Shown here piece by piece: positions 51,923-60,170 of a stretch of 64,000 nt of DNA. Below the pieces are notes generated by a model, which ran no database searches, was not told where the DNA came from, and worked only from the letters and a program-made list of their open reading frames with translations. The position numbers were made by a program, and so were the translations under genes. Numbering within the stretch: the stretch's first letter is position 1; each line of letters starts with the position of its first letter. This DNA is from Elusimicrobiota bacterium. Lineage in GTDB: Bacteria; Elusimicrobiota; Elusimicrobia; FEN-1173. The stretch covers positions 1 through 64,000 of the forward strand of contig JADJJR010000002.1 of the NCBI GenBank assembly GCA_016706425.1. Reading direction: 5' to 3'.

Positions 51923-52237
51923 TCAGTCGATGACATTTCGAGTTTCTTCGGTTTCGTAGTCGTAAACACGTTCAATCGCCTTCTTATAAATACCAGGTTT
52001 CAGCGTCTGTATCCCGTGTTCCTCGTGGTTGATCCTGGCCGATTTTTCGACGCGGACGTAAATGTCACCGTTGTGTTCAAAGAGCATGACTCCCTCTACG
52101 TCCTCAAGGATGTGCGTGTGGACACCTTCCCCACGCTCCAAGACAAACCCTTTGACGGCCTTTATTTCCTTCGCCCCTTTGGGAACACACACAACCGAAA
52201 CAAGCAACAAGTCGCCGTGCTGGTTAGAAACTTTCAT
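51923..52237 (-). CDS. 104-residue hypothetical protein, right copy
   Basis: Identical to 13672-13986. Confidence 0.7.
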   Translation of the reverse strand: MKVSNQHGDLLLVSVVCVPKGAKEIKAVKGFVLERGEGVHTHILEDVEGVMLFEHNGDIYVRVEKSARINHEEHGIQTLKPGIYKKAIERVYDYETEETRNVID

Positions 52238-52249
52238 TTCATTCTCCTT

Positions 52250-52471
52250 TTATTTTATCTTTACGCCCCACGCCGCCATTCCAATCAACTCCATATCCGC
52301 CCACTTGGGCCGTAGGTAGGCAACGGATCGCCCCTTGAGGCAGTGACAATACCCTTGCGCTCCCCACGGCTTCGGTTCCGTCACCACCATGAACGCGCCG
52401 CCGAACACGTCCGGCTGGTATTCCGGCCGAAGCTGAACGACCATTCCAGGCTTCAAGTCCATCGGTTCCAT
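52250..52471 (-). CDS. 73-residue hypothetical protein, right copy
   Basis: Counterpart of 13999-14220 with small C-terminal changes (GVKIK for LAKIK). Its upstream neighbour is now the HNH gene, and it has gained its own leader (AAAAGGACGGTGGATTG). Confidence 0.65.
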   Translation of the reverse strand: MEPMDLKPGMVVQLRPEYQPDVFGGAFMVVTEPKPWGAQGYCHCLKGRSVAYLRPKWADMELIGMAAWGVKIK

Positions 52472-52505
52472 CAATCCACCGTCCTTTTAAAAATCCCCAT
52501 GAGGG

Positions 52506-52979
52506 TCATAAAAGCGAGGGCCGCTTGGAGCGGGACTTATTGAGTCGCGTCAGCAAAGCTATCTTGCAAGTCGGACTACATGTCTTTTGACGTTTGCGCT
52601 TCGTTTTGTGCGGCGTAAATGTTGAACCGCAGACGACGCATTGCTTAGTTAGCGGATACTTTAGGTTGTGAAGTCGACCATGATCAAGGGCCGTCATAAT
52701 CTCAAGGTTTTCTATACGGTTATCGTGTTTGTCGCCGTTTTTATGATGAACCAATTCATCCTTTGTTAACTTACGACCAAGAAAGCCTTCCATCAAAACC
52801 CTGTGCAATGGCCTTTTCAAATCACCCCATGAAGTCCTCTTATATTCTGCCTTCGTAGGCAAACTTCTCCCCGCGCATCTACGAGAACAAAAACGCTGGG
52901 TGTTCCAATGTGCAAAGCCTAAATGCGGGTCTCTCTTGAATTCCCGACGGCATTGTTGGCATTGTTTAGAAAGTATCAC
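52506..52979 (-). CDS. HNH endonuclease, right copy only
   Basis: 157 residues, GTG start after AGGGGGACCGA, inside the end of the methyltransferase gene. Two zinc knuckles at the N-terminus (CQQCRREF, CSRRC), then the HNH core ELVHHKNGDKHDNRIENLEI (H78, H79, N81, N87), LDHGRLHN, and two more Cys pairs. Typical of free-standing homing-type endonucleases; the location beside a methyltransferase also allows a restriction-like partner role. Confidence 0.8.
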   Translation of the reverse strand: MILSKQCQQCRREFKRDPHLGFAHWNTQRFCSRRCAGRSLPTKAEYKRTSWGDLKRPLHRVLMEGFLGRKLTKDELVHHKNGDKHDNRIENLEIMTALDHGRLHNLKYPLTKQCVVCGSTFTPHKTKRKRQKTCSPTCKIALLTRLNKSRSKRPSLL

Positions 52980-53719
52980 TCGGTCCCCCTAAGATGATCC
53001 ACGCGGCCGCCGCACACGGTGGGACTTGCCCGTTGCCCAACCCTTTGAGACGGTCCACCCTAGAGGCCACCCATTAGCCACTCTACCCACGTCGGGTTCA
53101 GTTTTCCACCAACCATTCTCCAAGGTTCCCCTTCCCCCTCCGTGTTGACTTTGTGCAAAACGGCGTTGGCCCATCCCGCGGGCGTGGGGAAAAGCTCCCT
53201 GTCCCTGAGAGTTTGTTTGCCCGTGGCGTTGGCCAGGCACCACCATCTATCTCGCCTGTGCGGGGCACCAACCTGGTCAGCGCCCAAACACGTCCACCGC
53301 GCGTCATACCCGAGGAGGGCCAAATCACCGAGGACGGTCCCAATGAACCCGTTGGAAACAAGTCCCGGGACGTTCTCTCCAAAGAACCATCGGGGCCGAA
53401 TCTCCCCAAGGACTCGCACAACCTCAGGCCAGAGATTTCGGTCGTCCAACGCTCCACGTCTTTTTCCAGCGACCGAATGAGGCTGGCAAGGGAAACCCGC
53501 TGAGACGCAATCCACTCGTCCTTTCCAAGCGGATGCGTCGAACAGCCGAATATCTCCCTCGAACACTTGCAAGCCTGGGAACCATCCTTCGGCGGCTCGT
53601 TCCCGGAGGATTTGGCAACAATAGGGGTCCCATTCAACAGCGGCAATTGGCTCATGTCCAAGGATTAAATCGGCCAACAGACCACCGCCGGCCCCCGCAA
53701 ACAAATGGAGCGTTCGCAC
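52966..53719 (-). CDS. C5 cytosine DNA methyltransferase, right copy only (two indels at the 3' end)
   Basis: GTG start at 53717-53719. Motif I LHLFAGAGG (7-12), motif IV GFPCQPHSVAGKRRG with catalytic C78, motif VI ENVPG (115-119), motif VIII QVGAPHRRDRWW (149-160). The end of the family, MGWPLGWT followed by RLKGLGNGQVPPCAAAAW, is present but spread over three frames (53030-53090), so the apparent stop at 53060 is premature and the gene should end at 52966. It would methylate phage DNA against host restriction. Confidence 0.8.
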
Positions 53720-53742
53720 TCAAACAGACTCCCCCGTCCGAT

Positions 53743-53976
53743 CTACAAGTTCCACCATTCGGTCTCCTCACTTTCCACGAGTTCAGCGGCATCCCACCCT
53801 TCGTCTACCGCATCAGCGGCAGGGGGTTTCGGGGTGGTCTGTGGCACGTTTTCCACCTTTACGGCCTCCGGGGCCTTCTTTACCGCCGCAGGCTCCTGGG
53901 GGCGGTTTTGTGCGTTTGCGGCGAACCATTCCGGACGGCGGGCTTTTAGGGCCGCGATGAATTCGTCGAAGTTCAT
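53743..53976 (-). CDS. 77-residue hypothetical protein, right copy
   Basis: Counterpart of 14220-14456. The first 60 residues match; the tail (DEGWDAAELVESEETEWWNL) is diverged and ends in TAG before the inserted methyltransferase. Confidence 0.6.
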   Translation of the reverse strand: MNFDEFIAALKARRPEWFAANAQNRPQEPAAVKKAPEAVKVENVPQTTPKPPAADAVDEGWDAAELVESEETEWWNL

Positions 53977-54134
53977 AGAAATTTTTTAACATCATCCAGG
54001 GCTATGTAGCGAACCTTTCCAGGCTTCCACGACTTAATCCGCCCGCACCTAACCCACCGGCAAAGTGTTTCTCTACGCAGGGAGAGCAAAAAAGCAACCT
54101 GCTGAAGTGTTAAAAAACCACTGGGCGTTTTCAC
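53973..54134 (-). CDS. Excisionase/MerR-type HTH regulator, right copy
   Basis: Identical to 14453-14614, GTG start at 54132-54134. Confidence 0.65.
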   Translation of the reverse strand: MKTPSGFLTLQQVAFLLSLRRETLCRWVRCGRIKSWKPGKVRYIALDDVKKFL

Positions 54135-54603
54135 TAAATGTCACAAATCCTTCGACGGTAATGTCACACATCGTCACAAATCGTCACACATCGTTTTTTG
54201 CGAACCCAGTAGGTCGGGGTTCAAAGATTTATCGCCTCTGACGGAACATTAAGGCCGACCCTTACTCCGCCCCGGGGCTCCCCTCGGCGGTAGGTTTGGC
54301 ATGTTCCCGACCCCGCTGTAGGGGGCGTGTAGGTGGGAGGGTTCGCTTGTTCCCTGCCTACGGGCACTGGAAGGACCACTCTTGTGAATGCCCCTTCCAG
54401 AGCCCTGCCCCTTTCGCGGACGGCTATTGTTCGGTTTCGAAGCCGTTACAACCTCAACCACGCTATTTGTGAATCCCGACGTGATCCGGGAAATAAAAAT
54501 CCCCTTGTGGAATCTGGGCTGGAATGTGCGCCTGCACACGTCCCAGACCCCACAAGAGGATCTTTTTGCAGGCGAGAGCCGTTCCAGTCGGCTATGACTT
54601 ACA
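54135..54603 (-). ncRNA. Structured leader / control region, right copy
   Basis: Same sequence as 14615-15083 except one G fewer near 54439 (TTTCGAAG against TTTCGGAAG). All stems are preserved. That base changes an open frame completely, which argues against a protein here. Confidence 0.45.
54139..54191. repeat. GTCACA iteron-like repeats, right copy
   Basis: Same four units as at 14619-14671. Confidence 0.6.
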
Positions 54604-54608
54604 CTCAT

Positions 54609-54637
54609 AAAATATTATTCTTTTGGAGCAATGTCAA
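54609..54637 (-). promoter_or_regulatory. Consensus promoter, right copy
   Basis: TTGACA, 17 bases, TATTTT, identical to 15090-15118. Confidence 0.6.
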
Positions 54638-54754
54638 GTTTTTTTTCTCCGTCGGTAAAGTGGAGCCTGGTTCTGGAATTTCACCAGATAGCTTTCCACT
54701 GATTGGGTGGTAGCGCGCTCCCAGGCAAATTGTTTCGTCCATGAGCTAGGTAAA
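54638..54754. other. Intergenic stretch upstream of the promoter, right copy
   Basis: Matches 15119-15235 with one or two substitutions. No gene seen. Confidence 0.4.
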
Positions 54755-54955
54755 TCAAACCTTCTCCATTCGTCTCAAAACACTCGCCGCCAACTCAAGG
54801 CAAGGGACGTATCCCCGCAGGGTTTTGCACTCGCTCGGCGTCAGCGTCTTTCGGTAGTTGTCCAGTCCGATCAGCATGATCCGCAAAACGTCCTCCATTT
54901 CCTCGGTCATCGCGGATCGGCACGGGCACGAGTGGTGTAGTCCGTTGCAACTCAT
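54755..54955 (-). CDS. 66-residue early protein, right copy
   Basis: Counterpart of 15236-15436 with a few changes. The nucleotide sequence near its end is more diverged than the adjacent control region. It starts at an ATGA overlap with the adenine methyltransferase. Confidence 0.65.
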   Translation of the reverse strand: MSCNGLHHSCPCRSAMTEEMEDVLRIMLIGLDNYRKTLTPSECKTLRGYVPCLELAASVLRRMEKV

Positions 54956-55977
54956 CGGAAAAGATCAGAGGAAAGGCAATGTGGCGACATGAATAACGTC
55001 TCCCGGTGCCTGTTCGCTTTTCCCCTGGCGTCCGATCCATCCTTTGCGATATTCCCATACCCACCCTGGGCGGACCACGCATTGACACGCCATCCGTCAG
55101 CCACCAAGCTCTTGTATTCGTCTGAATACCCGGCGACGACGATACGGTAATCCGGCAACCGACCGCGCTCAAGACACCACTTTTCAACGTCTTTCCCGAC
55201 GGTAGTTGAATCGTGGTGGTAAACATCCGTGTTCCGATCCTCCACGGAATACGGCGGGTCGAAGAACATCCCGACGGTCCCCATGTTGTTTTGCCAGTTC
55301 CCGCCGCAAACGCGGGTCCAGTCGCCGCAGACAACACGGACGAACCGCAGACGTTCCGATAAAGCGCGGAAATTCTTGTAAATGTTACCGTTGAACACTT
55401 CCCAACCGACGCCCTTCCCGCCTTCTCTGACGTGGGGTCTTTTGCTCTTCGCGTGGACGCCCATCCCGCCGCTGCCGACGTGGGGTATTTGGCCCTTCGC
55501 GTGGACGCCCATCCCGCCGTGACTGACGTCGGGTATTTGGCCCGGTCTTGTCAGCCCGGACCCGATCCAGCACGACGCCGCCCAAATCCAATACCCGGCC
55601 ATGATCGGGTCGTGCCACTTTTCGTCGGCACACAGGTTTTCCAAGAGCCTCGCCTCGTTTTTAATCAACGCGGCTTTGCGTGCGATCAAGTCCGCATGGT
55701 TCACGGGCCAGTCGCACCACCGCGCCGTCTCGTCTGGAGAAAATCGCAACGCCCGCCAAACATTGCAGACGAAACCGTCTTTATCATTCACCGTCTCTAC
55801 GTTGTCAGTCTGTTTGAATCGTGGGCGGGCCAACAAAACCGCACCGGACCCGAAGAACGGCTCGATGTAGTGCGGAACATCGCCAATAGCGTCCCAAACA
55901 ACGGATGCGACTGTGGATTTGCCGCCAAAATACGGGAATGGGGCCGAAAAATCATCATCCCCGATAACATCGTTCAT
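54952..55977 (-). CDS. D12-class N6-adenine DNA methyltransferase, right copy only
   Basis: 341 residues from ATG 55975-55977. FPYFGGKST near residue 14, IEPFFGSGAVLLA at 38-50 (AdoMet site) and FFDPPYS near 238 (catalytic DPPY) define the Dam/D12 family. Between them (about residues 155-200) lies a tandem repeat with GGMGVHAK. Ends HRETLFMSPHC. It would methylate adenines in phage DNA and block host restriction. Bounded by CGATGA at both ends. Confidence 0.85.
   Translation of the reverse strand: MNDVIGDDDFSAPFPYFGGKSTVASVVWDAIGDVPHYIEPFFGSGAVLLARPRFKQTDNVETVNDKDGFVCNVWRALRFSPDETARWCDWPVNHADLIARKAALIKNEARLLENLCADEKWHDPIMAGYWIWAASCWIGSGLTRPGQIPDVSHGGMGVHAKGQIPHVGSGGMGVHAKSKRPHVREGGKGVGWEVFNGNIYKNFRALSERLRFVRVVCGDWTRVCGGNWQNNMGTVGMFFDPPYSVEDRNTDVYHHDSTTVGKDVEKWCLERGRLPDYRIVVAGYSDEYKSLVADGWRVNAWSAQGGYGNIAKDGSDARGKANRHRETLFMSPHCLSSDLFR
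55405..55540 (-). repeat. Internal 48-base tandem repeat in the adenine methyltransferase
   Basis: Three units, two of them nearly identical, encode GQIPxVxxGGMGVHAK-type peptides; the third is degenerate (SKRPHVREGGKGVGWE). They sit in the region where D12 enzymes carry the target-recognition part. Confidence 0.6.
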
Positions 55978-56066
55978 CGCGCCCTCAATAGGAACCACGC
56001 CAGAACCGCCCACGGCGTCGCCGGGACGATAACCAAAAGCCAGAGGTCGGCCAGGAGGTGTTTCAT
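55974..56066 (-). CDS. 30-residue membrane peptide, right copy
   Basis: ATG start version of 15433-15525, MKHLLADLWLLVIVPATPWA onwards. ATGA overlaps at both ends. Confidence 0.5.
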   Translation of the reverse strand: MKHLLADLWLLVIVPATPWAVLAWFLLRAR

Positions 56067-56374
56067 TCGGCAAGCCCCTGTTCAATCACCAGGGCCTCCA
56101 AGAGGACAAGGTAATTCCGGGCGTCCCCTATCTTTTCACGAAGCATGGCGCGGCTGACTCTTTTGCCATTCGCAATTTCTCGGCATGAGACGAGGTGTTT
56201 TGTGAGATACCCCCAAAGAGCAATTCCCGGAGTAGTTCCGGCAATCGCGGCCCCACCGTAAAAGTTCTCTAGTCGGTTCTTCCCGGATGCGTATTCACCA
56301 GCCTTGGCGCAGAGCGTCTGGCGTTCATGGGCCGTTATTTCGTCAAACAATGTTTGGAATCCTTCGTGGTTCAT
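56063..56374 (-). CDS. DUF1599-like protein, right copy
   Basis: Counterpart of 15522-15833 with two residue changes (Q/K near 32, V/I near 51). Here it lies one small gene upstream of the adenine methyltransferase. Confidence 0.55.
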   Translation of the reverse strand: MNHEGFQTLFDEITAHERQTLCAKAGEYASGKNRLENFYGGAAIAGTTPGIALWGYLTKHLVSCREIANGKRVSRAMLREKIGDARNYLVLLEALVIEQGLAE

Positions 56375-56751
56375 CTCGCCGCCCCCAGGTAGCTCAAGAT
56401 CTGGTCCTTCGCGTCTTCCCACCCCCAGGCGACAACCGCGACGTACCCCTGGCCAGAGAGGATTTTCATCATCTCGTTTTGCGCCGGAGACAGCCGGGCC
56501 GTCTTGGATGGGGCCTTTAGTTCTATCGCCAACCCGTGGTAGCCCTGGGACGGGATGAAGAGGACGAGATCAGGCATCCCCGCGCGCTGGCCTTCCGCCT
56601 TCATGTACGCCCCGCGCCGGGCTTGCCTCCACCCACCGGCTCGGCCTTGGTTCGGAATGGCAACCAAAGTGCGGGCGTCAATCCCCCGCCTGTTCGCTTC
56701 CAGAGCCCACCAGTTCACCAAAGCCACCTGATGCCCATGTTCGATGTTCAT
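56371..56751 (-). CDS. VRR-NUC nuclease, right copy
   Basis: Counterpart of 15830-16210. Changes fall in the loop before the IELK strand (IPSQGYHGLAIELK against IPAQGNHGMVIELK); catalytic residues are unchanged. Confidence 0.8.
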   Translation of the reverse strand: MNIEHGHQVALVNWWALEANRRGIDARTLVAIPNQGRAGGWRQARRGAYMKAEGQRAGMPDLVLFIPSQGYHGLAIELKAPSKTARLSPAQNEMMKILSGQGYVAVVAWGWEDAKDQILSYLGAAR

Positions 56752-56760
56752 CAACCCCCC

Positions 56761-56997
56761 TTAGAACCCCATACCAAGTTGTCCGTTCTTTTCCTTCGAT
56801 GGCATATAGTAGGCTGTCACCGTCTTCCCGGTCTCCGTCTTTTGGTTAGCTTTCCTAATGTCATAACCCATATCAAGCAATTCTCCGATCCTCGCGGCCA
56901 GGCGCATACTCCGAATTTCCGGGTCGTTCAGAGCGTCAATCGGGGTCAGAACATCGCCGCGTTTTAATCGCCAAAGAATTGCTTCGTTTTGGCTCAT
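56761..56997 (-). CDS. HTH_39-like protein, right copy
   Basis: Identical to 16220-16456. Confidence 0.6.
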   Translation of the reverse strand: MSQNEAILWRLKRGDVLTPIDALNDPEIRSMRLAARIGELLDMGYDIRKANQKTETGKTVTAYYMPSKEKNGQLGMGF

Positions 56998-57314
56998 TCA
57001 GAACGCCGCCCGCATCGACGCCGCCCGCTTCGCGGCCATCAGCTTTCATAGAGGCGGACGTGGGCGCTTTCAGCCGTTACGCAGTCCAGGCACATAATGT
57101 AATAGCCCTCGTCGTTGTCCACCATTGCCCGCAACTCCGTCGCCGTGGTTTCACGTCCGGCAAGCTTCGCCTTGAACATCAGGTAAAGACGAGCCGCCTC
57201 TCGCCGCTTATCGGCCTCGGCCTTCTTCCAAACGGCCAGGGCGTCCGCCACAAGGTCGGGAAGGCTTGAAAGCTCGCCTTCAAGACCCCCGTCGTATGGG
57301 GCGCTGACTTCCAT
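56998..57314 (-). CDS. 105-residue helical protein (right copy, frameshift near the end)
   Basis: Counterpart of 16457-16774. One T is missing near 57045 (GCTTTCATAG against GCTTTTCATAG), removing the last 15 codons from frame. Confidence 0.55.
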
Positions 57315-58065
57315 TATTTCGCGTCCTTCGGTAGACGTATTGAGATGGAAAGCGGGAACTCCCGTTGAAGCGGTTTGGCCCCCCGCTGTCTCATTCTCGA
57401 ACACCCGCTTCGTCGCCAGGAAAACGTCAAACTTGTCATCAAGCTCTGTAAACTTCCAGCCGCTTTTGGATCGTGTATACCCTACCTGCAAAACCCCGAT
57501 CCGCGTGGCGTCGGGGATGCACTTTTGTAGGCGGACAGCTGGAGAGCGTATTCAGGATAGACGGATTTTGAGCTTTTCAGGTCAATAACCCAAACTTCTC
57601 CGTTTATCTTGACTTTGAGATCGACCGTCCCGGCGTAGTTGTGTTCGTCGTTCCAGATAAGAAACTCCGACCCCAACACTTCCGGCCGCGTCGCCTCGAA
57701 CCAGTCCCGAAAGTTTAGGACGGCGGCGTATTCGTCCACCGCCAGTTCCACGCCGTCAAACTTCATGTCCGGCGTGACGGTTCCGCCACCCACCAAGGCG
57801 GCGACGGCGGCATGGATACGCGACCCACGCGCTCCGGCGTCCGTTTTTTTCTTCTCTGCTTCGTCCCACCCCTGCTCGGCGATCCACTTAGTTAACTGTG
57901 GACCCTTTGGGTAGAACGATGTGATGTATGTCACCGACGGGGCGTATTCGTAGTCCGGGAGTCCGGTCGTCTTGTTCTTCGACGGGCGGATGTAAAACCG
58001 CTCGTTGTCCGTCGTAACGCGGAACACCCCCGCGCCGGGTCGATATCGACGATTTCCTTTTTCAT
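57314..58065 (-). CDS. RecB/Cas4-like exonuclease (right copy, frameshifted)
   Basis: Counterpart of 16774-17523. The middle is intact and shows the likely original WIAEQGWDEAEKKKTDAG. Losses near 58030 (C5 for C6) and near 57523 (ACTTTTG for ACTTCTTG) break both ends. Confidence 0.65.
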
Positions 58066-58661
58066 CAGAATCCGGCCTCGGGTTCAACGTCCGGCTCCTG
58101 GGCGTCAGGTTCCGGCTCAACCTCATGCCCGCCGCTCGGCGCCTTGGCGTATTCCGGAGACTTTTAACCATGTCCTGAAGTTTGGGGGGACAGCTTTGAA
58201 AACGCAATGGAGTCGTATTTGTCCAAGTCGAAGTCGACAATGGGAGTCGTGTTGGTCGGAGCGGGCATACCCTTCGGTAGCTTGGAAACGCTGGAAACTC
58301 GAATCCGCTGTTTTTCGTTCAAGATCAGGGATACAAGGCACGGTTTCCCCAACAGCTTTGAAAGAGGGAACCCTTTCAACTCTTCCGTGGAGAACGCCGC
58401 GCCGCGCCATGATTCAAGCATGGGCCGAAGTTTTGATTTCTCGGACAGTGACGCGGTATAGAATGAACTCACACGAAACGGTTCGCCCTTGGAATTCTTC
58501 TCGGTCAGTTCCCACCCAAGAATTACCTGCCGCCGCTTGATCTTGTTGCCCTGATATTCACCTTCTTGGGTTCCTAAATCAATGACCTGATTGCATACCG
58601 CCGCGTAGCTTCCCGGTTCGGGATTCTCGAAACTGCCAGCCCCTTCGTTAACCATGACCAT
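58065..58661 (-). CDS. SSB-like protein (right copy, C-terminal frame changes)
   Basis: Counterpart of 17523-18119, same total length. An extra G near 58187 and a missing T near 58165 leave about 8 codons out of frame between them. Confidence 0.5.
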
Positions 58662-58679
58662 TTGCTTCTCCTTTTGCGT

Positions 58680-58811
58680 TTATGCGCCGCTCGCGCTTTT
58701 TAAATCTTCCGGGCCGACGGTGTGCGTCCAGCCCGGTTCCGCACGGTGTCTCTGCAGGAGAACCCCGTGGTCACTCCGCGCTTGTGCGGCGCGGTCGCGG
58801 TGTTGCAACAT
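58680..58811 (-). CDS. Uncertain 43-residue ORF, right copy
   Basis: Same frame as 18138-18269, open upstream to a TTG at 58907. Also open in another frame from ATG 58888. The true coding state is unclear. Confidence 0.3.
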   Translation of the reverse strand: MLQHRDRAAQARSDHGVLLQRHRAEPGWTHTVGPEDLKSASGA

Positions 58812-58900
58812 GGGGCGGAGGGGTGGCTTTGAAGTCCCGTAGCCGCCCGGGCCTCGCTGTAATGGGACACCCTTACGGACTCCGCCATAAATTAAATCGA

Positions 58901-59146
58901 CTACCAACCGCGTCGTTGCTGTTTGTTATACGGAGCTTGCCAATCGTATTGGACGTTTTTATTCCTATCGTTGTAGTCGTATCGATTGGTCACGCCGTCA
59001 CCATCCGAGTCTTTGTCTAAAGTCTCGGATCGTTCGTAGCTATGACCCCAAACATCTTTATGTTTACGGGAATTGTCCCCGTAGTCGTAGGCGTTAACTA
59101 ACCCCGCCGCAAAGAGAACCACGACAGCACTAATTAGTTTTCTCAT
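58901..59146 (-). CDS. Secreted protein with acidic DxDxDG repeat, right copy only
   Basis: 81 residues after GGGGGAATCCA. Clear signal peptide, MRKLISAVVVLFAAGLVNAY, with a likely signal peptidase I site at VNA. The mature part contains DKDSDGDGVTNRYDYNDRN, a thrombospondin type-3-like calcium-binding repeat. Overlaps the upstream gene by 17 bases. An exported phage protein could act at the host envelope; the role is unknown. Confidence 0.7.
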   Translation of the reverse strand: MRKLISAVVVLFAAGLVNAYDYGDNSRKHKDVWGHSYERSETLDKDSDGDGVTNRYDYNDRNKNVQYDWQAPYNKQQRRGW

Positions 59147-59396
59147 TGGATTCCCCCTTTACACAAAACAAATGCTTATCACCGATTGATTGGTTTGTTG
59201 ACCACGCCCACTTTGCCGCCATCGCCAGCAGAGCGGAAATGATGAGGGCGTAGACCACCTTGGCCACCTCGCTCCACTTCCCGCGTTGCGAACGGCGGAT
59301 ACACGCCGGGCACCGCCTTCCGTTTTCCGGGACAGGCCGCCATCCGCATTGAAAACAGAAAGGCATGGTCTCCCGGTGGATCGCTATCCGGCTCAT
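59130..59396 (-). CDS. Zinc-ribbon membrane protein, right copy
   Basis: 88 residues. Same zinc ribbon and membrane span as 18158-18559, but after AAKWA the sequence changes completely (WSTNQSIGDKHLFCVKGESN), consistent with replacement of the gene end together with insertion of the secreted-protein gene. Confidence 0.65.
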   Translation of the reverse strand: MSRIAIHRETMPFCFQCGWRPVPENGRRCPACIRRSQRGKWSEVAKVVYALIISALLAMAAKWAWSTNQSIGDKHLFCVKGESNEKTN

Positions 59397-59641
59397 CAGT
59401 CCGCTCCGTTGTTTTTAAGCTCTTCGTAGTAGAAACGATCCCGCGCCTTGCCCGGTACGACGAACCCGCCACAGTCACAGTTCGGCTTCCAGCAGAGCAT
59501 GGCGACCCCGTGGTGGTCGTCGGCAATGTGCCCGCAGTCGCACTTGTCTTTGGGCTGTGGCAGTTCGGCAACGTCCGGCGGGTTAAGCCACCGGGACTCG
59601 GCCCTGGCGAAGTCGTCGTTTTCTTGGAGTGTGAAGATCAT
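59396..59641 (-). CDS. 81-residue Cys-rich protein, right copy
   Basis: Counterpart of 18559-18804 with a handful of substitutions (FTLQEND for FTPQENN). All Cys are conserved. Confidence 0.65.
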   Translation of the reverse strand: MIFTLQENDDFARAESRWLNPPDVAELPQPKDKCDCGHIADDHHGVAMLCWKPNCDCGGFVVPGKARDRFYYEELKNNGAD

Positions 59642-59961
59642 GGCTTCCCCTCCGCTTTGGCGATTGCGGCACACGCCGGACAAGCCGGGACGCCCGTATC
59701 ACCCCTGCGTAGGCACCGTTCCTGCGCACACGGAGAATCGTGGACGTCTTTTAAGGCGGCCAAAAGTTCCGGCGCGACGGCGATGAGGCGGGCATTTGAT
59801 TTTGCTGTCTCTTCATCATAGTATGATGATCCATCCCAGGGGCCGACTACTCGGCATAACTCGATGGAGCTATTCGGTCCAGTTTTGGGGAATATCTCTG
59901 CACAGTCCCCCGATAATTCCCACGGTCCCGGTGTGTGCGTCGTTCGCGGTTCAGTTTTCAT
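59638..59961 (-). CDS. HTPGPW-type phage protein, right copy only
   Basis: 107 residues, starts MKTEPRTTHTPGPWELSGDC. The HTPGPWE opening and SNARLIAVAPELLAALKDV are a very common small phage protein family of unknown function. C-terminal extension with CPAC. Inserted exactly between two genes that in the left copy overlap directly; GCCATGA stands at both borders. Confidence 0.75.
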   Translation of the reverse strand: MKTEPRTTHTPGPWELSGDCAEIFPKTGPNSSIELCRVVGPWDGSSYYDEETAKSNARLIAVAPELLAALKDVHDSPCAQERCLRRGDTGVPACPACAAIAKAEGKP

Positions 59962-60170
59962 GGCCGCACCCCCGATTTGAGCAACGCCCGAGCGTAGTTG
60001 CGGTTTTGTTCGTCGTTTTTCCAGACCCGCTTCTCCATCTCTGCTTTCAACCGGGCTTCTTTCCGCCAGAGCGAAAGGCGTTCCTCGACCGAGTCCGTTG
60101 CGTTGTACAACCGTTTGTACCCGTCCACCGTGGCCCGGAGAATGCAGTTAGGCAATATATGCTCAGACAT
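59958..60170 (-). CDS. 70-residue hypothetical protein, right copy
   Basis: Identical to 18801-19013; its stop now overlaps the inserted HTPGPW gene. Confidence 0.65.
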   Translation of the reverse strand: MSEHILPNCILRATVDGYKRLYNATDSVEERLSLWRKEARLKAEMEKRVWKNDEQNRNYARALLKSGVRP

